Assembly: GCA_045534445.1 (NCBI GenBank) | Contig: JAZSJQ010000040.1 | Coordinates: 1-11,439, forward strand | Direction: 5' to 3' | Length of the DNA stretch: 11,439 nucleotides | DNA from: JAISGQ01 sp045534445 | GTDB taxonomy: Bacteria; Bacillota; Clostridia; Oscillospirales; Acutalibacteraceae | Part shown: positions 5,838 to 11,439 of the stretch, piece after piece | Numbering within the stretch: the first letter of the stretch is position 1 | How the letters are laid out: the number at the start of each line of letters is the position of its first letter | The notes under the pieces: model-generated | What the model was told of the DNA's origin: nothing | The model's input: only the letters and a program-made list of their open reading frames with translations | The model's database searches: none | Program-made: the position numbers and the translations under genes

Positions 5838-8246
5838 ATGACTTTCAGATATTTACCCGTGATATTCCTCGAAAACCGCGTGGTTCTGCCGGGTACGGCA
5901 GACCGCATGATCCTTGAGGAGGACATTAATTTAAATGCAGTAAGATATGCAATAGAGAACGCAACCGATCTTCTTATAGTGCCGAAGATAGGGGAGGACA
6001 GCGTTGTAAATCTCAACGTTGAAAAGCTTGGTGTTATCTGTTCCTTTGAAAAGGTGATGAAGCGCTATAACGGCAAGCGTCTTGTGCTGGGAGTTCGCGG
6101 CAAGAGACGTATGAGCATAGTCGAGACAAGAAAGGAAAACGGCACCGTGCTTGCAAAGGCGCAGGAGGTGCAGGAGGGCTTTATCGAGAGCTTTCAGGAA
6201 ACCTCTGCATATGTTCAGCTTATAAAGGACAGTATTCTTTCACTGCCCGAAAACAGAAATCTTGAGCCTCCTACTGCCGAGGCATGGGACGCTATAAACC
6301 GAAGCGGCAATGTCGGCGCCATGGCTGATATGGTTGCCCATCATGTAATAAGAAGTACCAGTGTAAAGAGAGAAGTGCTTCTTGAACTTAATCACGCAGC
6401 CCGAGCGGCGATAATTCTTGAAGCGATAAGAAGCATTGCCGCCATTTCTGAGATACAGAGCGGCATTGAGCGCAAGGTTGCCGAGAATCTTGAAAAAAAT
6501 CAGAAGGAATATTATCTTCGCGAGCAGCTCAAGGTAATATGGGAGGAGCTGGGCGAGGCTGATACCAACAGCAAGGACGCAGAAAAATTCCGCGAGGCAT
6601 TCGGAAAGCTGAGCCTTCCCGAAAAGACCTTGAAGCATCTCAATACAGAGTGCGACAAGCTTGCAAAGCTCCCTCAGGGCTCAAATGAAGCGGCGGTGTC
6701 CCGTTCCTATCTTGAGACCTGCCTTTCCCTGCCCTGGAATATATCCACAGAGGACAGCCTTGACTTTGAAAGATGCGAGGCGATCCTTGAGCGTGATCAT
6801 TACGGCATGAAGAAGGTCAAGGAGCGCATACTCGAAAGCGTTGCTGTAATGAAGCTTTCACCCGAGTCTAAGGGACAGATAATCTGCCTTGCAGGCCCTC
6901 CGGGTGTCGGTAAGACCTCAATTGCAAGGTCTGTGGCTGAGGCGCTGGGCAGAAATTATGTAAGAGTATCTCTCGGCGGTGTTCGTGACGAAGCAGATAT
7001 AAGAGGTCACAGAAAGACCTACATAGGCGCAATGGCAGGGCGTATAATCAAGGCTCTTGTTTCCGCAGGTTCAAACAATCCCCTTATCCTTCTCGATGAG
7101 GTGGACAAGCTTTCAAGCGACTACAGAGGCGACCCCTGTGCCGCCCTGCTTGAAGTCCTCGACCCCGAGCAGAACAGCGGCTTTACTGACCATTATATTG
7201 AAGTTCCCTTTGACCTTTCAAAGGTGCTGTTTTTGACCACTGCAAACGATATATCCACCATTCCTGCTCCTCTGCGTGACAGAATGGATATTATCAATAT
7301 GGACAGCTACACCCATGAGGAAAAGATGATAATAGCAAGACGCCATCTTATCCCCAAGCAGCTTAAAAAGAACGGGCTCAACGGAAACACCTTCCGCATT
7401 GACGACAAGGCACTTTCTGCCGTTATCAGCGATTATACAAGAGAAGCAGGCGTGCGAAATCTTGAGAGAAGGATAGCCTCTCTCATGCGCAAGGCGGCTA
7501 AGGAGATAGCCTCCGAGAGCGTTAAGAGAGTGACCGTAAAGGAAGCCTCCCTCAGAGAAATGCTGGGGGTGCCGAAATACAAAAAGCCCGCGGCGGAAAA
7601 ATTCACCGAGTGCGGAGTCGTAAACGGACTTGCGTGGACAGCCGCAGGCGGCGATATACTTGAAATGGAGGCAGCCCTCTTTGAGGGAAGCGGCAAGCTG
7701 ACCCTTACAGGCTCACTGGGCGATGTTATGAAGGAGTCGGCACAGATAGCAGTGAACGCAGTGCGCGGCTATTGCGGCAAGCTTGGCATCGACCCCGATT
7801 TTTATAAAAAGTACGATATCCATATCCATTTCCCCGAGGGCGCAGTGCCCAAGGACGGACCCTCCGCAGGTATAACCATGGCAACCGCCCTTGTGTCTGC
7901 ACTGCTCAGAAAGCCATGCAGAAATGACGTGGCAATGACAGGTGAGATAACCCTTCTCGGCAGAGTGCTCCCCATCGGCGGACTTAAAGAGAAGTCAATG
8001 GCGGCATACAGGAACGGCATAACCACTGTAATTATCCCCGAAGCCAACGAGCCTGACCTTGACGAGATAAGCGAGACGGTTAAAAACCGTGTCCGCTTTG
8101 TCTGCGCAAGAAAGCTTGAGGACGTGCTTTATGAAATGTTTGGTTCTTTTTCGGGCTCTCAGGTCATCTGCACCGAAATAGAGGATAATGACGCGGATAT
8201 CCACACAGGAGGCGATTTCGATGAATCTTCTGAAAGCAGAGTTTGA
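5838..8246 (+). CDS. lon: ATP-dependent Lon protease (endopeptidase La)
   Basis: Cytoplasmic AAA+ serine protease of 802 residues that degrades damaged and regulatory proteins as a hexamer. The N-terminal substrate-binding domain begins RYLPVIFLENRVVLPGTA; it is rather divergent from the usual LPVLPLRDVVVFPG form. The coiled-coil region contains EYYLREQLKVIWEELGEA. The AAA+ module has Walker A GPPGVGKTS (353-361) and Walker B LILLDEVD (416-423), with TTAND as sensor 1. The C-terminal protease domain has Ser676 in PKDGPSAG and Lys719 in GGLKEK, 43 residues apart as in E. coli Lon (S679/K722). The enzyme is slightly longer than B. subtilis LonA (about 774) because of an acidic tail after LYEMF (769-802). 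An ATG at 5826 is in frame, but GGAG at 5828-5831 lies 6 bases before the ATG at 5838, which is chosen. The last 26 bases overlap ysxC. Confidence 0.97.
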   Translation: MTFRYLPVIFLENRVVLPGTADRMILEEDINLNAVRYAIENATDLLIVPKIGEDSVVNLNVEKLGVICSFEKVMKRYNGKRLVLGVRGKRRMSIVETRKENGTVLAKAQEVQEGFIESFQETSAYVQLIKDSILSLPENRNLEPPTAEAWDAINRSGNVGAMADMVAHHVIRSTSVKREVLLELNHAARAAIILEAIRSIAAISEIQSGIERKVAENLEKNQKEYYLREQLKVIWEELGEADTNSKDAEKFREAFGKLSLPEKTLKHLNTECDKLAKLPQGSNEAAVSRSYLETCLSLPWNISTEDSLDFERCEAILERDHYGMKKVKERILESVAVMKLSPESKGQIICLAGPPGVGKTSIARSVAEALGRNYVRVSLGGVRDEADIRGHRKTYIGAMAGRIIKALVSAGSNNPLILLDEVDKLSSDYRGDPCAALLEVLDPEQNSGFTDHYIEVPFDLSKVLFLTTANDISTIPAPLRDRMDIINMDSYTHEEKMIIARRHLIPKQLKKNGLNGNTFRIDDKALSAVISDYTREAGVRNLERRIASLMRKAAKEIASESVKRVTVKEASLREMLGVPKYKKPAAEKFTECGVVNGLAWTAAGGDILEMEAALFEGSGKLTLTGSLGDVMKESAQIAVNAVRGYCGKLGIDPDFYKKYDIHIHFPEGAVPKDGPSAGITMATALVSALLRKPCRNDVAMTGEITLLGRVLPIGGLKEKSMAAYRNGITTVIIPEANEPDLDEISETVKNRVRFVCARKLEDVLYEMFGSFSGSQVICTEIEDNDADIHTGGDFDESSESRV

Positions 8247-8802
8247 GATGGCGGCAGGTCTTGTTGACCAATTGCCCGTATGTGATATGCCTGAGATAGT
8301 TTTTGCAGGCAGGTCGAACGTGGGAAAATCCTCCCTTATAAACAAGCTGGTAAACAGAAAATCTCTTGCCCGAGTCAGCTCACAGCCGGGCAAGACAGCT
8401 ACGATAAATTTCTACAATGTTGTTGACGCAAGGCTCGTAGACCTCCCGGGATACGGCTTTGCGAAGGTAAGCAGAGACGAAAAAAACCGCTGGTCACAGC
8501 TTATCGACGGCTATTTTGCACAGGGCAGAGATATAAAGCTCGCCATACTGCTTGTTGACAGCCGTCACAAGCCCTCCGCAGACGATCTTATGATGCTCGA
8601 TTACCTTGCGGAGACCGAGCTTCCCACCCTGATAGTTCTTACCAAAATAGACAAGCTCAAGCCTACCGAGCGCAAAAAGCGCATGGAGCTTTTCCCCGAG
8701 GAGCTTGGAGTTCCCGAGGATGCATTCCTTCCCGTCTCCGCAGAAACAGGGGAGGGCATAGAGGAGCTCAAGTCCATTCTGGCAGAAGTAGTCGGAGAAT
8801 AA
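8221..8802 (+). CDS. ysxC: Ribosome-assembly GTPase YsxC/EngB (YihA)
   Basis: Small essential-type GTPase of 193 residues that acts in late assembly of the large ribosomal subunit. All G motifs are visible: G1 GRSNVGKSS (30-38), G2 around Thr59 in SSQPGKTATINFY, G3 DLPG (74-77), G4 TKID (141-144) and G5 SAETG (173-177). The length matches B. subtilis YsxC (195). In-frame start codons occur further upstream inside lon, but AGGAGG at 8207-8212 lies 8 bases before the ATG at 8221 and the protein then starts MNLLKAEF as in the family. The gene overlaps the end of lon by 26 bases, its ribosome site lying within lon codons, so translation is probably coupled. The lon-ysxC order is the same as in B. 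subtilis. Confidence 0.96.
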   Translation: MNLLKAEFEMAAGLVDQLPVCDMPEIVFAGRSNVGKSSLINKLVNRKSLARVSSQPGKTATINFYNVVDARLVDLPGYGFAKVSRDEKNRWSQLIDGYFAQGRDIKLAILLVDSRHKPSADDLMMLDYLAETELPTLIVLTKIDKLKPTERKKRMELFPEELGVPEDAFLPVSAETGEGIEELKSILAEVVGE

Positions 8803-8883
8803 AAATTACGTCTTTACTTTTACGATTTCATATGTTAAACTTTTATAGTATTAAATTAAAAGTTGAAAAAGGCGGTAGACCCT

Positions 8884-9213
8884 ATGTCCAATAAGATAAA
8901 AGACGACAGCGTGGATTTCCTCTTCAGGTCTATTCTGATGCTTGAGTCAGTTGAGGAGTGCTATGATTTCTTCGAGGATCTCTGCACAGTTCCCGAGCTC
9001 AAGGCAATGTCCCAGAGAATAGTGGTTGCCTATATGCTGAAGAACAAGCGCGTTTACAGCGATATCGTCGCCCGTACAGGCGCCAGCACCGCGACCATCA
9101 GCCGAGTAAACCGTTCCCTTAACTACGGTGAGGGCGGCTATGACCTTGCGTTTGACAGAATGACTCCCGAGGAGCTTTACATCAAATCCATAGAGGATGA
9201 TATAGAAGACTGA
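8884..9213 (+). CDS. yerC: YerC/YecD-family TrpR-like DNA-binding protein
   Basis: Predicted 109-residue DNA-binding protein of the Trp-repressor fold, family YerC/YecD. The signature is the helix-turn-helix at about 57-80: YSDIVARTGASTATISRVNR followed by SLNYGEGGYDLAF. The N-terminal helices (FLFRSILMLESVEECYDFFEDLCTVPELKAMSQRI) would form the dimer core. B. subtilis YerC is about the same length; its regulon is not well defined, and nothing indicates that it binds tryptophan. A TTG at 8863 is in frame but has no ribosome site; AAGGCGG at about 8869-8875 precedes the ATG at 8884. The AT-rich 81-base gap after ysxC has no terminator hairpin; TATAGT (8844-8849) or TAAACT (8836-8841) could be weak -10 boxes. 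The stop codon overlaps the start of the methyltransferase gene (TGATG). Confidence 0.9.
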   Translation: MSNKIKDDSVDFLFRSILMLESVEECYDFFEDLCTVPELKAMSQRIVVAYMLKNKRVYSDIVARTGASTATISRVNRSLNYGEGGYDLAFDRMTPEELYIKSIEDDIED

Positions 9214-9947
9214 TGAGCTACGACGTATTTGCGCAGTATTACGATGAATTGATGCAGAATGTGGAGTACGGCGAGATAGCGGAGAAGGTAGATGAGTATC
9301 TCAGGGAGTATAGACCTGAAAGCAAGCTTCTCTGCGACCTTGCCTGCGGCACAGGCACTCTGGCAGCCATGCTCAGCGAAAAGGGCTATGATGTTATAGG
9401 CATTGATGCCTCTCCCGATATGCTGATGACCGCAAGGGAAAAGTGTCCTGCTTCTGTCCTGCTTCTTTGTCAGAGCATGGACGAGCTTGACCTTTACGGC
9501 ACTATCGATGCGGCAGTATGCACTCTTGACAGCATCAATCACGTTACTGATAAAGAGACCGTCGGCACAATATTCAAAAAGGTGTCGTTGTTCCTTGAGA
9601 ACAACGGCATATTTGTGTTTGACGTAAATACACCCTATAAGCACGAAAATATTCTTTCCGACAGCTCCTATATAATAGAAACGGACAATGTGTTCTGCGC
9701 GTGGCAGAACAGCTATGAAAACGGGCTTGTGAATATCACTCTCGACTTCTTTGAGGAAGAGGACGGAGTATATTACAGAAGCAGTGAGTGTTTCTCCGAG
9801 CGTGCCTATACCGACGGGGAAATACGGGAAATGCTCAGTGAGGCAGAGCTTGAGGTAATAGCGGTCAAGGACGGCTATACAGATAACGAGCCATGTGAGA
9901 CTACCCAGAGATTAGTTTACATAACAAAAAGGAAGACAAGAAAATGA
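9213..9947 (+). CDS. Class I SAM-dependent methyltransferase, YqeM-like
   Basis: Predicted cytoplasmic methyltransferase of 244 residues with a Rossmann fold. The N-terminal YDVFAQYYDELM is typical of the YqeM-like group in Firmicutes. Motif I is DLACGTG (42-48), binding S-adenosylmethionine; the acidic residue at the end of strand 2 is Asp65 in VIGIDASPDML. CTLDSINHV and GIFVFDVNTPYK are further strands and the motif that usually follows. The substrate is unknown; sequence alone does not say whether it is RNA, protein or a small molecule. The ATG shares one base with the stop of yerC and has only a poor ribosome site, implying translational coupling. Its end overlaps hslO by 4 bases (ATGA). 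Together the three genes form a tight operon. Confidence 0.88.
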   Translation: MSYDVFAQYYDELMQNVEYGEIAEKVDEYLREYRPESKLLCDLACGTGTLAAMLSEKGYDVIGIDASPDMLMTAREKCPASVLLLCQSMDELDLYGTIDAAVCTLDSINHVTDKETVGTIFKKVSLFLENNGIFVFDVNTPYKHENILSDSSYIIETDNVFCAWQNSYENGLVNITLDFFEEEDGVYYRSSECFSERAYTDGEIREMLSEAELEVIAVKDGYTDNEPCETTQRLVYITKRKTRK

Positions 9948-10816
9948 GCAGACTTATAAGATGCATCACCACTGACGGACTTATAATAGGTGCGGCGGTG
10001 GATTCAACCGATATAGTAAAGAGGGCAAAGGAGATTCACAATACAAGCCCCGTTGTAACAACAGCTCTGGGCAGACTGCTGACAGGCGGCTGCATCATGG
10101 GCAACAGGCTCAAGGAGGAGGGTGCAAGCCTTACTCTCCGAGTTGAAGGCGGCGGACCTGTAGGGTCTCTTATCGTCGTGTCCGACAGCACAGGCAACGT
10201 CAGAGGATTGGCTGCTAATCCTCAGGCAGAGACAGGGGACAGGATAGATGTAGGCGAGGTAGTCGGCAGAGAGGGTCTTTTAGGCGTCATAAAGGATTTC
10301 GGAATGGGCGGTGAGCCCTATACTGCCCAGATCCCCCTTGCCTCGGGCGAGATAGCCGAGGATCTTACAAGCTATTATGCGGTAAGTGAGCAGACTCCTA
10401 CAGTATTCCTGCTTGGTGTACATCACGATGAAAACGGCGAGGTCGATGCCGCAGGCGGACTTCTCATTCAGCTTCTGCCCCTTGCGGACGAGCGAGAGAT
10501 AGAGGTGCTTGAAAAGAACCTCGGCACCCTTCCCAGCTTTACTTCAATGATGAAGAGCGGCATGAGCCTTGAAGAAATCTGTCAGAAGGCACTTGAGGGC
10601 TTCGAGCTTGAGTTCTTTGATGAGACCGAAGTTAAGTACGAGTGCAAGTGCAGCAAGGAAAAGACCGAGCGCGCATTGATGTCCATCGGAGTCAAGGATT
10701 TGACAGAAATAGCAGATGCAGGGGAAGGTGCAGAGCTTTGCTGTCATTTTTGTGACAAAAAGTACAAATTCAGCACAGAAGATCTGCTCAGATTGGTCGA
10801 TGAAATAAAAGAATAA
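9944..10816 (+). CDS. hslO: Redox-regulated holdase chaperone Hsp33
   Basis: Cytoplasmic chaperone of 290 residues (E. coli 292) that is switched on by oxidative unfolding and holds denaturing proteins. The N-terminal domain begins with the family pattern DGLIIGAAVDSTDIVKRAKE and LGRLLTGGCIMG, followed by GPVGSLIVVSDSTGNVRG and GGLLIQLLP. The C-terminal zinc redox switch is complete: CXC at Cys234/Cys236 (YECKCSKEK) and CXXC at Cys267/Cys270 (CHFC). An extra cysteine, Cys266, sits directly before the CXXC. The start overlaps the methyltransferase stop by 4 bases (ATGA), so translation is coupled. No terminator hairpin follows before the tRNA promoter. With Lon nearby this is a second protein-quality-control gene in the same run. 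Confidence 0.96.
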   Translation: MSRLIRCITTDGLIIGAAVDSTDIVKRAKEIHNTSPVVTTALGRLLTGGCIMGNRLKEEGASLTLRVEGGGPVGSLIVVSDSTGNVRGLAANPQAETGDRIDVGEVVGREGLLGVIKDFGMGGEPYTAQIPLASGEIAEDLTSYYAVSEQTPTVFLLGVHHDENGEVDAAGGLLIQLLPLADEREIEVLEKNLGTLPSFTSMMKSGMSLEEICQKALEGFELEFFDETEVKYECKCSKEKTERALMSIGVKDLTEIADAGEGAELCCHFCDKKYKFSTEDLLRLVDEIKE

Positions 10817-10833
10817 AAATTTTAAAATTAGTG

Positions 10834-10862
10834 TTGACAAACGCAAACTCTTCGTGTAGAAT
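10834..10862 (+). promoter_or_regulatory. Strong promoter of the tRNA cluster
   Basis: A perfect TTGACA (10834-10839), a 17-base spacer and TAGAAT (10857-10862). Start is expected near 10869. It is the only strong promoter seen between hslO and the first tRNA. Confidence 0.85.
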
Positions 10863-10868
10863 GTAACA

Positions 10869-10896
10869 CGTCGCTGAGGGAAACCACTTAGCGACG
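10869..10896 (+). promoter_or_regulatory. 5'-terminal stem-loop of the tRNA transcript
   Basis: CGTCGCTGAG (10869-10878), an 8-base loop and CTTAGCGACG (10887-10896) form a 10-bp stem with one G-U wobble. It begins at the predicted transcription start and ends 7 bases before tRNA-Val. It could guide 5' processing, protect the precursor end or simply space it; there is no U-run after it, so it is not a terminator. Confidence 0.65.
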
Positions 10897-10903
10897 CCCA
10901 TGT

Positions 10904-10979
10904 GGGAGCATAGCTCAGCTGGGAGAGCACCTGCCTTACAAGCAGGGGGTCACAGGTTCGAGCCCTGTTGTTCCCACCA
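10904..10979 (+). tRNA. tRNA-Val (anticodon TAC)
   Basis: 76 bases with encoded CCA. The acceptor arms GGGAGCA and TGTTCCC pair (one wobble), with discriminator A. The D arm is AGCTCAGCTGGGAGAGC. The anticodon stem CCTGC/GCAGG encloses CTTACAA, giving TAC. The T arm has GGTTCGAGCC. It is the first gene of a four-tRNA transcript. Confidence 0.97.
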
Positions 10980-10984
10980 CATTT

Positions 10985-11061
10985 GGCCCAGTAGTTCAGC
11001 TGGTTAGAACGCTAGCCTGTCACGCTAGAGGTCGACGGTTCGATTCCGTTCTGGGTCGCCA
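10985..11061 (+). tRNA. tRNA-Asp (anticodon GTC)
   Basis: 77 bases with encoded CCA. The acceptor arms GGCCCAG and CTGGGTC pair with one wobble; the discriminator is G, as expected for Asp. The anticodon stem CTAGC/GCTAG encloses CTGTCAC, giving GTC. The T arm contains GGTTCGATTCC. It lies 5 bases after tRNA-Val. Confidence 0.97.
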
Positions 11062-11066
11062 CTTTT

Positions 11067-11142
11067 GCCTCTGTAGCTCAGTTGGTAGAGCAAGGGACTG
11101 AAAATCCCTGTGTCGTTGGTTCGATTCCGACCGGAGGCACCA
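11067..11142 (+). tRNA. tRNA-Phe (anticodon GAA)
   Basis: 76 bases with encoded CCA. The acceptor arms GCCTCTG and CGGAGGC pair with one wobble, discriminator A. The anticodon stem AGGGA/TCCCT encloses CTGAAAA, giving GAA. It lies 5 bases after tRNA-Asp. Confidence 0.97.
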
Positions 11143-11146
11143 TTAC

Positions 11147-11222
11147 GCGGAATTAGCTCATCTGGTAGAGCGCCACCTTGCCAAGGTGGAGGTAGCGAGT
11201 TCGAGCCTCGTATTCCGCTCCA
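11147..11222 (+). tRNA. tRNA-Gly (anticodon GCC)
   Basis: 76 bases with encoded CCA. The acceptor arms GCGGAAT and ATTCCGC pair perfectly, with discriminator T, usual for Gly. The anticodon stem CCACC/GGTGG encloses TTGCCAA, giving GCC. It is the last tRNA before the terminator. Confidence 0.97.
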
Positions 11223-11224
11223 TG

Positions 11225-11262
11225 AGAAGCCCTTACCAATGCGGTAAGGGCTTCTTTCTTTA
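11225..11262 (+). terminator. Intrinsic terminator of the tRNA cluster
   Basis: AGAAGCCCTTACC (11225-11237), a 5-base loop and GGTAAGGGCTTCT (11243-11255) form a perfect 13-bp stem, followed by the T-rich TTCTTTA. It begins 2 bases after the CCA of tRNA-Gly. Confidence 0.92.
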
Positions 11263-11280
11263 TCACATATATCAAAGATC

Positions 11281-11316
11281 AAACCCGGTCGGATCACAGA
11301 TAATCCGACCGGGTTT
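11281..11316 (-). terminator. Terminator hairpin, probably of the right-edge minus-strand gene; may work both ways
   Basis: AAACCCGGTCGGAT (11281-11294), an 8-base loop and ATCCGACCGGGTTT (11303-11316) form a perfect 14-bp GC-rich stem. On the minus strand it lies 31 bases after the stop codon at 11348 and is followed by TGATCTTT; on the plus strand it is followed by TACG after a run of four T. It could also back up the tRNA terminator. Confidence 0.8.
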
Positions 11317-11347
11317 TACGTTATGAGATTGCTAAATCAGTAAAAGA

Positions 11348-11439
11348 TTATGCAGCCTTCTTGGAGCCCTTCTGGAAGAGCTTCATGAGAAGCAGAATGC
11401 CGACCATCAGCACGATGGCGATGGGCAGAGCAATCCAGG
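11348..11439 (-). CDS. C-terminal end of a membrane-anchored protein (cut by window edge)
   Basis: The last 29 codons and the TAA of a minus-strand gene that continues beyond the right edge. The readable protein begins WIALPIAIVLMVGILLLMK, a likely membrane helix, and ends LFQKGSKKAA, a short basic tail. This looks like a C-terminal anchor or the last helix of a multi-pass protein, with the tail probably cytoplasmic. The family cannot be told from so little. The reading is supported by the hydrophobic composition, the stop codon and the strong hairpin just downstream. Confidence 0.6.
   Translation of the reverse strand, partial: WIALPIAIVLMVGILLLMKLFQKGSKKAA

Noticed and set aside
6240..6638. 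Open frame of 132 codons on the minus strand
   Set aside because: Antisense to lon; its leucine-rich look is a by-product of the lon codons.
8863..8883. TTG start giving yerC seven more residues
   Set aside because: No ribosome site precedes it; the ATG at 8884 gives the usual family length and has a purine-rich site before it.
10904..11222. tRNA cluster as an integration site for a mobile element
   Set aside because: No partial tRNA copy, integrase or flanking direct repeat is visible in the window.
11025..11297. Open frame of 90 codons on the minus strand (GNRTND-like product)
   Set aside because: It is antisense to the Asp, Phe and Gly tRNA genes. Such products recur in databases as false proteins from tRNA clusters.

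Overview
The window looks like a chromosomal segment from a Gram-positive, low-to-moderate GC Clostridia bacterium, most likely a gut or rumen Oscillospiraceae (Ruminococcus-like). The grounds are strong GGAGG-type ribosome sites, clean TTGACA/TATAAT promoters with 16-17 base spacers, a lon-ysxC gene pair as in Firmicutes, YerC- and YqeM-like proteins, and small palindromic repeats of a kind I recall from gut Clostridia genomes. The genus is inference; no rRNA gene is present.

Layout. Positions 1-1490 hold the N-terminal 496 codons of valS on the minus strand; the gene runs off the left edge. A divergent promoter region (1491-1748) with a short palindromic repeat separates it from a plus-strand pair: a WYL-domain transcription regulator (1749-2750) and an unrecognised seven-helix membrane protein (2763-3461). 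An inverted-repeat, MITE-like element (3488-3637), preceded by an extra copy of its end hairpin (3450-3469), fills the gap to a convergent minus-strand pair: an aldo/keto reductase with a C-terminal 2x[4Fe-4S] domain (3642-4649), downstream of a DUF4003 protein (4671-5657).

A second divergent promoter region (5658-5837) starts a long plus-strand run of stress and growth genes: lon protease (5838-8246), the overlapping ribosome-assembly GTPase ysxC/engB (8221-8802), and then yerC (8884-9213), a YqeM-like SAM methyltransferase (9213-9947) and the redox chaperone hslO/Hsp33 (9944-10816), the last three joined by 1- and 4-base overlaps. A strong promoter at 10834-10862, followed by a stem-loop at the very 5' end of the transcript, drives four tRNA genes (Val-TAC, Asp-GTC, Phe-GAA, Gly-GCC), all with encoded CCA and closed by an intrinsic terminator. 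A second large hairpin at 11281-11316 probably ends a minus-strand gene whose last 29 codons, a membrane anchor, lie at the right edge.

How it fits together. Most of the window is housekeeping: aminoacylation and tRNA supply at the two ends, and protein quality control (Lon, Hsp33) with ribosome assembly in the middle. The less explained parts are the WYL-regulator/membrane-protein operon, the DUF4003/iron-sulfur reductase operon and the palindromic elements between genes. I found no defence system, CRISPR array, phage gene, transposase or clear novel system. No gene-free stretch exceeds 300 bases.
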